Notes: a model not told the origin generated them from the letters alone. A stretch of 43,049 bases of DNA from Planctomycetota bacterium (GCA_016873095.1 VGYC01000046.1:1-43049), one strand, 5' to 3'. Counted from the stretch's first letter, positions 15,189-24,109 are shown. A program made the numbers and translations.

Positions 15189-16292
15189 CTACCGTTGCAG
15201 GATCGGCAGGTAGTTATTGGGGATTTGCAGGATGATGAGGGCCATGGCCGTGCTGTAGTGCGGGCAGATGCGATGGTCGTACCAGGAGCCGTCGCCCTGT
15301 CGGTGGCCGTTGCCACGGACCAGCTCATCGCGGATGGCCGGGAACCATTGCCGCCAGTGGTCGCCGCCAGCGGTCCACATGGCCTGGGCGGCGTAATAGT
15401 GGCCATAGTAGTAGTGGATATGATACTCGCTGCGTTCCAGGCCGAGACCGCCGCGGCGCGGCTCGGCGGCGCCCGGCTTGAACTTCATCAGGAACTCGAG
15501 CCCCTTCTGCACCGGCTTGCCTTCGTAGACGCCGGCGCTATACAGTGCAACAACGCCGGCGGCCGTGCGGGCGAAGCCGACGTGTCCGTGGCCTTGCTTC
15601 TGATAGCGGAAGCCGCCCGAGCCGTGCAGATCCTGGCAGTCCTTGACGTACTCGACGCAGCGATCCGCCACGCTCTTGGGGACCGAGAAACCGGCGTTGC
15701 GCGCTGCCCGCAGGGCCATGATCTGGCAGATGGTCACGGACAGATCGGCATCGTGGGGTTCCGGGCGATAGCGCCAGCCGCCTTCGTGGTTTTGCGACTT
15801 GACGATCAATTTCACGGCCCGCTCCAGGGTGCCGCGCAGCTCGTCGCGCAGCCGCGCGTTCTGCACCATGCCATAGGCTTCAGCCAGGAACAACGTGGCG
15901 AAGCCGTGCCCGTACATCGGCCCGTGCAAGCTGGAACGCGGATTGTGGAGGTAGCCGGGCCGACTCTTGTCCTCCAGGCTGAGGACGGACCGCAGAGCGC
16001 CGGTCACCGCTCGCCCGTAGCGGCCGCGACCCGGCTGATGCCCGCCGGCCATGAATGCCAGCCCGGACAGACTGGTGATGGCGATGTTGCCCTGATGCTG
16101 GTTGGTTCCAAAGGAACCGTCGGCGTGCTGGTTGCGGGCCAGGTAGGCGAGACCCTGATCGATGGCCTCCTGTGTGGCCGGCGTGATCATGCCGCGAGCC
16201 AGATCTCCGTTGTCGGAGCGGTCATCGGCGCGTGACATCCCGACGAGCGGAATGATCAGTGCCAGGCCGCAAACGGGTGCAATGGCCCTCAT
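15189..16292 (-). CDS. Secreted prenyltransferase/squalene-cyclase-like alpha-toroid protein
   Basis: 367 residues with a signal peptide (APVCGLALIIPLVGMSRA). The body has repeats of the terpene cyclase/prenyltransferase toroid type: AIDQGLAYLARNQHADGSFG, LIVKSQNHEGGWRYRPEPHD, VEYVKDCQDLHGSGGFRYQK and GLEFLMKF, each with a Q-x2-D/H-G-x-W/F signature, plus an ending with DGSWYDHRICPHYSTAMALI. The DXDD catalytic motif of squalene-hopene cyclases is not seen, and export to the periplasm argues against terpene cyclisation. The fold is probably used for protein binding, as in complement-like or alpha2-macroglobulin-type toroids. The start is three bases after the stop of the low-complexity gene, so the two are probably translationally coupled. 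Confidence 0.85.
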   Translation of the reverse strand: MRAIAPVCGLALIIPLVGMSRADDRSDNGDLARGMITPATQEAIDQGLAYLARNQHADGSFGTNQHQGNIAITSLSGLAFMAGGHQPGRGRYGRAVTGALRSVLSLEDKSRPGYLHNPRSSLHGPMYGHGFATLFLAEAYGMVQNARLRDELRGTLERAVKLIVKSQNHEGGWRYRPEPHDADLSVTICQIMALRAARNAGFSVPKSVADRCVEYVKDCQDLHGSGGFRYQKQGHGHVGFARTAAGVVALYSAGVYEGKPVQKGLEFLMKFKPGAAEPRRGGLGLERSEYHIHYYYGHYYAAQAMWTAGGDHWRQWFPAIRDELVRGNGHRQGDGSWYDHRICPHYSTAMALIILQIPNNYLPILQR

Positions 16293-16295
16293 CGG

Positions 16296-17198
16296 TCATT
16301 CTCCTTCCTTGCGGCGCGTTTGCTCGGCGATCGTGCGATAGTACTGGCGGAGCAGTTCTTCATAACGAGGCATGAAGCGCTCGCGCGAATAGGCATCCAT
16401 CTCCAGTCGCTTCGTTTGCGGCAGATGGCCCCAGATATCGGGATACAGGTCAGCAACCGTGCTCTTCTTCTTGTCGTTGCCGTCTCCCCCCTTGCCACCG
16501 TTGCCGTCGTTCTTTGCATTCTTGCCGCTGTTGTCCTTGCCGTTGCCGGTCTGCTGCTTGGGATCCTTGCCCTTGCCGGCCGTGCCCTGCCCGCCCATTG
16601 GATTTTTTGGCTGTTTCCCCGATCCCATTGGCTCGGGCTTCTCGCCGTTGCCGCCCTTGGGCTGCTTGTCGTCCTTGTTGCCCGATGCGGATTTCGAGCT
16701 TGACGACTTACTTGACTTCGAACCGCTGGACTTCGAGCTGCTGGATTTCGAGCTGCCGGAACTGGACGAACTGCTGCTCGACTGGTTCTTGTCGTCCTGA
16801 TTCTGCTTTTGCTTGATGAGTTCGTCGAGGTCCTTGACGATCTTGTCCTGCAGCTTCCGTGTCTCGTCGCCCGGGTCTTTCTTGTCGAGCCGTTCATCGG
16901 TTGTCGACAGGTTCTTCCGGATGCGTTCGACGATCTTGGCGGGATTCTCTCCTTCGGGTTCGTCGGACGGCAGATCATCGATCTTCGGCAATTCGCGCTT
17001 GGGTTCTGGCTCCTTGTCCTTGCCCGTGTCCTTTACCTTCAAGTCGTTCTTTGGATCGTTGTTCTTGGGGTCGTCCTTGCGGACTTTCTTCTTGAGGATG
17101 ATCTCGGGTTCCTTCTTGTCGTCCTGTCCTTGCACAGCGGCGCGACCGAGCATCCCCAGCGACACAAGAACGGCTGCCAATCCAAGATAGCGAACCAC
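16296..17198 (-). CDS. Secreted low-complexity Lys/Asp/Ser/Gly-rich protein with conserved tail
   Basis: 300 residues. A signal peptide (YLGLAAVLVSLGMLGRAAVQG) is followed by ~110 residues rich in Lys, Asp and Pro, then an almost pure Ser/Lys tract (~138-170), then a Gly/Lys/Asn tract (~170-240). The last ~55 residues are not low-complexity: VADLYPDIWGHLPQTKRLEM and YSRERFMPRYEELLRQYYRT form an amphipathic, conserved-looking tail that I recall at the end of many planctomycete proteins encoded next to toroid proteins. The charged, flexible middle may act as a periplasmic spacer. It is the first gene of the four-gene minus-strand run; the 274-base gap to the divergent esterase gene probably holds both promoters, but no clear -35/-10 pair was found. 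Confidence 0.75.
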   Translation of the reverse strand: MVRYLGLAAVLVSLGMLGRAAVQGQDDKKEPEIILKKKVRKDDPKNNDPKNDLKVKDTGKDKEPEPKRELPKIDDLPSDEPEGENPAKIVERIRKNLSTTDERLDKKDPGDETRKLQDKIVKDLDELIKQKQNQDDKNQSSSSSSSSGSSKSSSSKSSGSKSSKSSSSKSASGNKDDKQPKGGNGEKPEPMGSGKQPKNPMGGQGTAGKGKDPKQQTGNGKDNSGKNAKNDGNGGKGGDGNDKKKSTVADLYPDIWGHLPQTKRLEMDAYSRERFMPRYEELLRQYYRTIAEQTRRKEGE

Positions 17199-17481
17199 GA
17201 CCTTCCCCTCCGTACGAGGACAGGATGACCCACTATCAACTTACCCGAATCGCATGCGGGAAGCAATCATCTTATCCGTGAAAACGTGGACGCACGCGAT
17301 CCTTACAATGTCACCATGGTTCCGACTGCTCGTCGCGCCAACCCGCATCCATGATGTCCGGAGTGCGTAACTTCTCAGTAACTGGGTTGAAGCGGCCAAG
17401 GGAGCCGCGTGGGTGTGTAAAACTCGTAAACGCAACGCAATCCGCACCCACGGAAATTGAGAACTTACCGGAGTGCCTCGC

Positions 17482-19542
17482 ATGCGCATACGCCATGTTC
17501 TCCTTGTCTTCGGCTTCTTGACACTTGCCGTCCCGGAACTACCGGCGCAGCAGCTTCCCGCAAGCGACGGCATGGTGGCGGTCGCGGCGCAGGAATGGCC
17601 CTATCGACTGGGGCCGCGGCAGGTGCGCGTGTTCATTCACTACCCTGGCGGCACATTGAAGAATGTCGGGCCGCGGACCGGCCTCATGTTGTCGCTGCAT
17701 AACTGGGGTGGATTCGCCTTCGACGGCACGGCGGATCCGCGAACACTTGCCAACCGCCTCAACGTCGTGGCCATCGGAGTCGATTATCTGCAGAGCGGGC
17801 CCGTGGACGCCATCAAGGGAGCGGAGCCATACGACTTCGGCTGGCTACAAGGCCTCGACGCGCTGCGTGCCCTGCGCTTTGTCCACGCGGGGCTGAAGGA
17901 ACGCAAGATTGGATTTGCCGACGGCCGGATCTTCGCCACTGGCGGGTCGGGCGGCGGCAATGTCGCCCTCATGGTCAACAAGCTGGCGCCGCGGACCTTC
18001 GCCTGTATCATCGATCTCTGCGGCATGGCCAAGCTGAACGACGACATCGCCTTCAACCTCCCAGGCGGCAGCGACCTCGACGCGCGCTACAGCCGCGATC
18101 CCTACAGCCGCAATTTCCTTTCCACGGACGACCAGGAGATTCGCGATCCGGGCCGGCCGCAGCATCTCGCGACCATGAAAAAGCTCGGCTCGACGTGCAA
18201 GATCGTCGTGGTCCACGGGGTCGAGGACACGACGTGCCCCATCGCCGACGCCCGGACCATGGTGGACAACATGAAATCGGCAGGACTGGACGTCGCAGCG
18301 CATTACATCACCCGCGACCGGCTCGACGGCAAGGTCTTTCGCAGCGCGGGACACGCGCTCGGCCAGCGTACCGAGATTGTCTTGCAGGTGGCCGGCAAGT
18401 ATCTGATGCCTGACAGCCCGAACGCCGTCACTCGCCGCGGGCCCACCGATTTCGAGCGCCGCGAAGACATACGTTTGGCGACAAGGCACGGGCAGTACGT
18501 TGTTTCCTACGCAGAGGGCCATCCGGTCGGCCGGTTCGAGCCGACCGCTCCCAGCTACAAGGAGCATCTCGACCTCGGCTATTATCTCAAGGCTGACGGC
18601 AGCAAAGAACCGGTTCGCACGCCGACCGACTGGGACGTTCGCCGCCGGCACCTGTGTGCGGCCATCCAGCAGGTCATGGGCCCGTTGCCGCCGCCGGCCT
18701 GGCGCGTGCCGCTCGACGTACAAGTGATCGGCGAGAGCAAAGTCGGCACCCTCGTCCGTCGCCAGATCCGCTATCGCACCGATCCGTTCGGCTCGGTGTC
18801 CGCCTGGCTTTTTCTGCCTCCAGGGAACAAGAAGCGGCCGGCCGTGCTGTGCCTGCACCAGACAACGAGCATCGGCAAGGACGAACCCGCCGGACTGGGC
18901 GGGCATCCCAGCCTGCACTACGCGCTGCACCTCGCGCAGCGCGGGTTCATCACGCTCGCCCCCGACTATCCGAGCTTCAGCACCTATCGCTGGAATTTCG
19001 CCGACCGCAAGCACGGCTACCAGAGCGGCAGCATGAAAGCCATCTGGGACAATATGCGAGCCGTCGATCTCTTGCAGACGCTGCCCGAGGTGGACGGCAA
19101 GCAACTCGGCGTCATCGGCCATTCGCTCGGCGGGCACAATGCGCTTTTCACGTCGGCATTCGAGGCGCGGCTCAAGGTCATCGTCTCAAGTTGCGGTTTT
19201 CCGAGCTTCCTGAAGGACGACATGCCGAGCTGGACAGGCCCGCGCTACATGCCGCGCATCGCTTCCGTCTACAAGAACGATGCACGGCGCATGCCCTTCG
19301 ACTGCACGGAGATCGTGGCGTCGCTGGCCCCGCGCGCCTTCCTCGCCTGCGCTGCCACCAAGGACGATGACTTCGATGTCGCAGGCGTCCGCGACGTGAT
19401 GGCCTCCGCCCGGCCCATCTACGAGTTGCACAAGGCAGGCGACCGCCTGCAAGCGTACTATCCGGACGCGCCCCACAGCTTTCCGGAGGACGCACGCAAG
19501 CGGGCCTATGCGTTTCTCGAAAAGCAATTGCACCTTGAATGA
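17482..19542 (+). CDS. Secreted protein with two alpha/beta-hydrolase domains
   Basis: 686 residues from ATG 17482, chosen because GGAG lies eight bases upstream (a GTG at 17473 is in frame). The signal peptide ends near PAQQLPA. The first hydrolase domain (~35-310) has a G-G-S-G-G nucleophile elbow (ATGGSGGGNVALM, Ser about 156), with a candidate Asp in HGVEDTTCP and His in SAGHALGQ; it resembles polyhydroxybutyrate-depolymerase/feruloyl-esterase-like domains. The second (~320-686) resembles dienelactone-hydrolase/acetyl-xylan-esterase proteins: PAVLCLHQT, VIGHSLGGHNALF (Ser about 548), an acid in TKDDDFDVAG and His about 665 in DAPHSFP. Both triads look complete. The likely role is deacylation of polysaccharides outside the cytoplasm; the substrate is unknown. 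Confidence 0.85.
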   Translation: MRIRHVLLVFGFLTLAVPELPAQQLPASDGMVAVAAQEWPYRLGPRQVRVFIHYPGGTLKNVGPRTGLMLSLHNWGGFAFDGTADPRTLANRLNVVAIGVDYLQSGPVDAIKGAEPYDFGWLQGLDALRALRFVHAGLKERKIGFADGRIFATGGSGGGNVALMVNKLAPRTFACIIDLCGMAKLNDDIAFNLPGGSDLDARYSRDPYSRNFLSTDDQEIRDPGRPQHLATMKKLGSTCKIVVVHGVEDTTCPIADARTMVDNMKSAGLDVAAHYITRDRLDGKVFRSAGHALGQRTEIVLQVAGKYLMPDSPNAVTRRGPTDFERREDIRLATRHGQYVVSYAEGHPVGRFEPTAPSYKEHLDLGYYLKADGSKEPVRTPTDWDVRRRHLCAAIQQVMGPLPPPAWRVPLDVQVIGESKVGTLVRRQIRYRTDPFGSVSAWLFLPPGNKKRPAVLCLHQTTSIGKDEPAGLGGHPSLHYALHLAQRGFITLAPDYPSFSTYRWNFADRKHGYQSGSMKAIWDNMRAVDLLQTLPEVDGKQLGVIGHSLGGHNALFTSAFEARLKVIVSSCGFPSFLKDDMPSWTGPRYMPRIASVYKNDARRMPFDCTEIVASLAPRAFLACAATKDDDFDVAGVRDVMASARPIYELHKAGDRLQAYYPDAPHSFPEDARKRAYAFLEKQLHLE

Positions 19543-19647
19543 CAAGCGCTATCGAGCATAGCCTCGCAAAATACCCAGACTGCTGTGATTGTCAGGCAGC
19601 CAGGCTCTCTCATTATCGGATCTTGCCAGGATTGCGCTACGCAGACA

Positions 19648-19669
19648 GGCTGGGAAACCTTTCCCAGCC
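19648..19669 (+). promoter_or_regulatory. 22-bp inverted repeat upstream of the dioxygenase-oxidoreductase gene
   Basis: Two perfect 10-bp arms, GGCTGGGAAA and TTTCCCAGCC, separated by CC, centred about 100 bases before the ATG at 19760 and about 115 bases after the preceding stop. No T-run follows on either strand, so it is not a typical rho-independent terminator. Its size and symmetry fit an operator for a dimeric regulator or a leader hairpin; which one cannot be told. No regulator gene is adjacent. Confidence 0.5.
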
Positions 19670-19759
19670 GATTGTTGACAGACAGGAGTTTTTTGGGTCT
19701 ACTTCCGGCCTTGAAAGGTCCGGTCAGACGGCGACCGGCAGTGCTTCCAGGAGTTACGC

Positions 19760-21694
19760 ATGGATGCCGCCGACGGGCGATTGCTGGAACTTGTGCGAGC
19801 GCTGGATGCGCTCGGGCCGTCGCCGACGCTCATCCAGCTAGCTCGGGCTGTCGAAGAAGCCAGGCTGACGATCGCCGACGTGGCGGCGCATGTACGGGCG
19901 AATCCGCGCGGCTACCATCGCGCTTCGATTGCTCTGCGTGATCAGTACGAACTGCTCGTCATGACCTGGCTGCCGGGGCAGACGAGCGTCCCGCATGACC
20001 ATGCCGGGTCGATCTGCGCCCTGCAGGTTGTACAAGGGCACGCAGTCGAGACCTTTTACCGGGTGGCTGCGGATGGCTATGTGGACCTGGAATTTGCCAC
20101 GCCGCTGCGGGAAGGCGAGATCACGGCCGGTCAGGACTCCGCCGTGCACACCGTCCGCAATCCCGCGGAGAGCGTGCAGACGCTGGTGACGGTGCACGTG
20201 TATGCGCCGCCGCTGCGCGAGTTTCGCCAGTTCGTTCCGCGGCCGGAGCGGCACTTGCCGGAGCGAGCGCCGCGCCGCGTTCCGACCGTCGCGATTGTTG
20301 GCGGCGGCTTCAGCGGTGCGATGTCGGCAGCGCAGATTCTGCGGCGCGCGCGACGGCTGGGCAGGTCCATGCGTGTCGCGCTCGTCGAGCGCCGCGGCAG
20401 CGTCGGCGAAGGGCTTGCCTATGGCACGCGCGACCTCAGCCATCTTCTCAATGTGCCAGCGGGCAACATGAGCGCCTGGCCGGATCGACCCAACGACTTC
20501 GTAAACTGGGCCGCCGAGCGGCACGGCAATGCGCGGGCGGCTGACTTCTTGCCGCGAGCCTGGTACGGCGAGTACGTGCGCGAGACAATGCTTGCCGAGG
20601 CCAGCGCCGGCAACGCGGCTGCGAAGCTCGATGTGGTCTTCGACGAGGTCCGCCGCGTGGCCCGGCACCCCGAGCGCGGCTGGATGGTCCACCTGGCGCG
20701 CGGCTCGTCGCTGCGCGCGGATGCCGTTGTGCTGGCAATCGGCCATCGCCCGCCGTCCGACCCGATCGGGGCTCAGTGGACCGGTCCACGGACACGCTTC
20801 ATCGCCAACCCCTGGCGGCCTTTCGCCATGAACATGGTCGGGTCGGACGAGCCGGTCGTCGTTCTGGGCAGCGGCCTGACGGCAGTTGACACCGTTCTGT
20901 CGCTGGCCCAGGAAGCACGGCGAGCGCCGATCACGCTGATCTCGCGGCACGGTCTGGTGCCGCAGGCGCACACGGCGGCGCCGGTCGCGCCGGCTCGCCT
21001 GCAATCGCTCGTCGCCGACCTGGTCGCCATGCCGGGCGGCGTGAGTGTGCGCACCGTGTTTCGGATGCTGCGCGACAAGGTACGCTTGCTGGCCAGGGCC
21101 GGCGTGGACTGGCGCAGCGTGGTCGATGGTCTGAGGCCACATACGGCGGCCTTGTGGAAGGCGATGCCGACGAACGAGCGGCGCCGGCTGCTTGCTCGGC
21201 TACGGGTCTTCTGGGAAGTACACCGGCATCGCATGGCATCCGCCGTCGCGGAGCGGTTTTCGGGCATGGTGGAGCGCGGCGAGGTGCGCGTCGTGGCCGG
21301 CAGCGTGGAAGCAGCGACGGCCGACTTCGATGCCGTGCGGCTTACCATTCGCGAGCGCGGCGGCAATCGGCACTTCGAGATGCTCGCCGGCTGGGTCATC
21401 AACTGCACCGGGCCCACGCCGTCCAACAGCGCTGAATCCAATCCCGTCATTGGCTCGCTGCTGGTGGACGGCTGGTTGCGCCGCGACGAACTCGCTCTGG
21501 GCATCGAAACGGCAGATGACGGCAACGCCATCGACGCCGGCGGAAACGAAGTGCGTGACCTGCTGGTCGTCGGCACGCTGCGCAAGCCGGCGCTGTGGGA
21601 AAGCACCGCCGTCCCGGAACTGCGCTTGCAGGCGGCAACGGTAGGCGAGCGCGTGGTCGCGATGCTCGGGGAAAGAGTGCGCGTCGTGGCGTAA
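19760..21694 (+). CDS. Fusion: cysteine dioxygenase-like cupin + FAD/NAD(P)-binding oxidoreductase
   Basis: 644 residues. Residues ~1-160 resemble type I cysteine dioxygenase: LPGQTSVPHDHAGSIC gives iron-ligand candidates His79 and His81, with His130 in SAVHTVRNP as the third. Cys86 lies at the spacing of the cross-linking Cys of eukaryotic enzymes, and V-H-V-Y supplies His146 and Tyr148 matching the catalytic His and cross-linked Tyr. From ~174, VPTVAIVGGGFSGAMSAAQI is an FAD dinucleotide-binding start, followed by GEGLAYGTRD and LSHLLNVPAGNMSAWP, typical of the FAD-NAD(P)-binding family PF13454, and a second nucleotide-binding loop VVVLGSGLTAVDTV. No signal peptide: cytoplasmic. Expected chemistry is thiol oxygenation by the first half; the redox role of the second half is unknown. 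No frameshift at the junction. Convergent with MoxR seven bases on. Confidence 0.88.
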   Translation: MDAADGRLLELVRALDALGPSPTLIQLARAVEEARLTIADVAAHVRANPRGYHRASIALRDQYELLVMTWLPGQTSVPHDHAGSICALQVVQGHAVETFYRVAADGYVDLEFATPLREGEITAGQDSAVHTVRNPAESVQTLVTVHVYAPPLREFRQFVPRPERHLPERAPRRVPTVAIVGGGFSGAMSAAQILRRARRLGRSMRVALVERRGSVGEGLAYGTRDLSHLLNVPAGNMSAWPDRPNDFVNWAAERHGNARAADFLPRAWYGEYVRETMLAEASAGNAAAKLDVVFDEVRRVARHPERGWMVHLARGSSLRADAVVLAIGHRPPSDPIGAQWTGPRTRFIANPWRPFAMNMVGSDEPVVVLGSGLTAVDTVLSLAQEARRAPITLISRHGLVPQAHTAAPVAPARLQSLVADLVAMPGGVSVRTVFRMLRDKVRLLARAGVDWRSVVDGLRPHTAALWKAMPTNERRRLLARLRVFWEVHRHRMASAVAERFSGMVERGEVRVVAGSVEAATADFDAVRLTIRERGGNRHFEMLAGWVINCTGPTPSNSAESNPVIGSLLVDGWLRRDELALGIETADDGNAIDAGGNEVRDLLVVGTLRKPALWESTAVPELRLQAATVGERVVAMLGERVRVVA

Positions 21695-21701
21695 ACGGGG
21701 A

Positions 21702-22673
21702 TCACTTCGCCTCGATCACCGGCACCGAATCGACGATCTCGCGGACTACCTCGGTGACGGTCTTGCCTTCCACCTCTGCCTCCGGGCGCAGGATTAGCCG
21801 GTGGCCGAGCACGCCGAGGGCCATCGCTTGCACATCCTCGTGGGTAAAGTAGTGCCGGCCGTCGAGCATGGCACGAGCTCGGGCGCAGCGCAAGAGACAA
21901 AGCGAGGCACGCGGGCTAGCACCCAGCGCCACGTCGGCGTGGTCGCGGCTGGCTTCCGCGAGGTCCACGATGTATTCGAGTAACTCGTCGCGGCCGTAAA
22001 CGTTGCCGAGCTGCGCCTGCATCTCCAGGATCAAGTCCGGCGTGAAGACTTCCGAGACCGGCGGTACCGGCTGGCTGTGCAGCTTCAGCATCGCCACTTC
22101 CTTGTCCGGGCCGGGATAGCCCATTTCCACACGCAGCAGAAAGCGATCAAGCTGCGCCTCGGGCAGACGATAGACGCCTTCTTGCTCGACGGGGTTTTGC
22201 GTGGCCAGCACCATGAAAGGGATGGGCAAGGGCAGCGTCGTGCCCTCGATGGTGACCTGGTTCTCCTGCATGGCCTCGAGGAGGGCCGCCTGGGTCTTGG
22301 CGGGAGCGCGATTGACCTCGTCGGCCAGCAACACCTGGCAAAAGACAGGCCCCTTGCGCAGCACGAAGTCATTGGTCTTGCGGTCGAAGATGAACGTGCC
22401 CGTCACATCGGAGGGCAGCAGGTCGGGCGTAAACTGCAAGCGATGATACTCGATGCCGAGAATGTGGGCAAACGTCTTGGAAAGCGTGGTCTTGGCCACG
22501 CCGGGGACGCCTTCGAGCAGCACATGGCCGCCGGCGAGCAGCGCGATCAGGAAGCGGCGCGTGACCCGCTCCATGCCGACGACGACGCTGCCGACCTCGG
22601 CAACGGTCCGGTCGCGCAGCTGCCGCATCCGCTCCACTGACTGCTGCACGATCGTCCCGCCGTTGTCGGCCAT
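21702..22673 (-). CDS. MoxR-family AAA+ ATPase
   Basis: 323 residues from ATG 22673, which has GAGAGGA six bases upstream; the open frame continues to 22928 but that part overlaps intergenic sequence and the next gene. Walker A is EGVPGVAKTTLSKTFA, Walker B VLLADEVNRAPAKTQAALLE, sensor-1-like region MVLATQNPVEQEGVYRLPEA, and the C-terminal helical lid has a GASPRASLCLLR motif. MoxR ATPases act as chaperones in metal-centre or complex maturation, usually with DUF58/VWA partners. Upstream on the same strand are DUF4350 and DUF4129 proteins, the usual company; no DUF58 gene is seen in this window. Confidence 0.95.
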   Translation of the reverse strand: MADNGGTIVQQSVERMRQLRDRTVAEVGSVVVGMERVTRRFLIALLAGGHVLLEGVPGVAKTTLSKTFAHILGIEYHRLQFTPDLLPSDVTGTFIFDRKTNDFVLRKGPVFCQVLLADEVNRAPAKTQAALLEAMQENQVTIEGTTLPLPIPFMVLATQNPVEQEGVYRLPEAQLDRFLLRVEMGYPGPDKEVAMLKLHSQPVPPVSEVFTPDLILEMQAQLGNVYGRDELLEYIVDLAEASRDHADVALGASPRASLCLLRCARARAMLDGRHYFTHEDVQAMALGVLGHRLILRPEAEVEGKTVTEVVREIVDSVPVIEAK

Positions 22674-22756
22674 GAATGGTCCTCTCGGGAATTCTGTGTC
22701 GCGACTGCTGGGCGTATCGGCAACGTGCAGCGCAAGGAAACATCCACCTTCGCACG

Positions 22757-24109
22757 CTAGTTTATGGCTGGCGATTGTAGAAGCATTCGGCCGTCGCGGA
22801 TTTCGCTGGCAAGCTGGTCGAGTCGAGTCGGCAGGCGCGCGAGCGCGCGGGAGGAGAGATGCCCTGTCGGGCCGTACGCCAGTGTCCATAAATCGCGCAC
22901 TTGCCTGGTCGCAGCCCTTCGCCGCCACCAGCCTCCGCCGGCCAGGACCACGGACGGGGCTGGTCCACCGGTGAGCCGGCCGACTTCCTCGAAAAAGAAC
23001 CGCGCCAGCGCCTGGCCGGATTCCCAGTAGTTGCCCGACTGCACAAGCGCCCGCTGGCGTTCAAGCATCGGCGGCGGCGACACGGCGAAGTCGCCCACGG
23101 GCTCCAGCGCCGTCCGCGGGACGCCGGCGTCCTGGCGGAAGCGTGCTTTTCCCAGCCGCCGCCAGGCCCAGACGAGCAAGATCACCGTGACCATCACCAT
23201 GGCCGACCGCCAGATCTGCCGGCGCGAGACAACGCTTTGCAGCACCCGATTGAAGAAACCCTCATCCTCGAGCCCACGCAGCAGGCCGTTCAAGAGCTGC
23301 ACAGTAGGGAAGCGCGGAATCGGCATCGTCAGCGGCACGTCGAACGACTGCCTGACCTTCCCCTCATCGAGAAAGAAGGCATGCTTGCGTGGTCCGTTCG
23401 GTCCTTCCGATAGCCAGCGCACGCAATTCCAGGAGAAAGTCCAGTTGTCGTTGTCCGGTTGAGCAATCATGCCGTTCATGAAGACGCTGTGTCCGGCCAT
23501 GACGATAACGCGGTCGCCGGCAAGGGCCGCTACCAGAAACGGCGCTCCACCGACATCATCGCCGCTGGGAACTTTACAGTTTCCGGAGAAGACCGCGAGG
23601 ATGGGCATGGCGCGGCGCGGCACACGCAGAAACCCGGGCGAGTTGGTCGCCAAACCCGACTCGGCGCTCATGCCGCGAAACAGCGGATGTCTGCGATCGA
23701 GCCGCCGCACCAGGGGGCAGCTACTGATGCGCTTGTACGCGCTGCTTCTCGGCTCGGAGACTGGCTGGCCATCAATGGCCAACTTCCAGGCGACCAGCCG
23801 CCCTTCATCGTCGCGGTCGCTGGCGATCAACACGGCGCCGCCGCGTTGCTTGAAGTCGTCGAGCGCGATCTCGTCCAGGATGCGATTATCGCCGAAGACA
23901 ACAAGAACAGTCTCGGCGGGATCGAGTTGCTTGAAGCTTGCCAGGTCAGGGACCGGCGCCAGGTTGAAGCGATCCAGGACATGACAGAATGCCTGCGTGC
24001 CCTCGAATGGGACCGCTTTGGTCCTGGCTACCTCCTGACCGTGAGACGGTGCGATCAGGACCACGGCAACGGTCAGTGAAGCAGCAGACGTAAGAAGGCG
24101 ACACTTCAT
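22757..24109 (-). CDS. DUF4350-type membrane protein
   Basis: 450 residues. A signal peptide (LTSAASLTVAVVLIAPSHG) leads into a periplasmic domain with beta-alpha character (ETVLVVFGDNRILDEIALDD, GAVLIASDRDDEG, DRVIVMAGHSVFMNGMI, WTFSWNCVRWL), which I recognise as DUF4350/GldG-like. One transmembrane segment follows (AMVMVTVILLVWAWRRL, ~305-325), then a cytoplasmic helical tail. The start ATG overlaps the stop of the DUF4129 gene in an ATGA arrangement, indicating translational coupling. MoxR follows after 83 bases. It probably forms part of a MoxR-linked membrane complex; the biochemical role is unknown. Confidence 0.8.
   Translation of the reverse strand: MKCRLLTSAASLTVAVVLIAPSHGQEVARTKAVPFEGTQAFCHVLDRFNLAPVPDLASFKQLDPAETVLVVFGDNRILDEIALDDFKQRGGAVLIASDRDDEGRLVAWKLAIDGQPVSEPRSSAYKRISSCPLVRRLDRRHPLFRGMSAESGLATNSPGFLRVPRRAMPILAVFSGNCKVPSGDDVGGAPFLVAALAGDRVIVMAGHSVFMNGMIAQPDNDNWTFSWNCVRWLSEGPNGPRKHAFFLDEGKVRQSFDVPLTMPIPRFPTVQLLNGLLRGLEDEGFFNRVLQSVVSRRQIWRSAMVMVTVILLVWAWRRLGKARFRQDAGVPRTALEPVGDFAVSPPPMLERQRALVQSGNYWESGQALARFFFEEVGRLTGGPAPSVVLAGGGWWRRRAATRQVRDLWTLAYGPTGHLSSRALARLPTRLDQLASEIRDGRMLLQSPAIN

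Noticed and set aside
17845-19137. 430-codon minus-strand frame opposite the tandem hydrolase
   Set aside because: No motif or ribosome site; the plus frame carries two complete catalytic triads.
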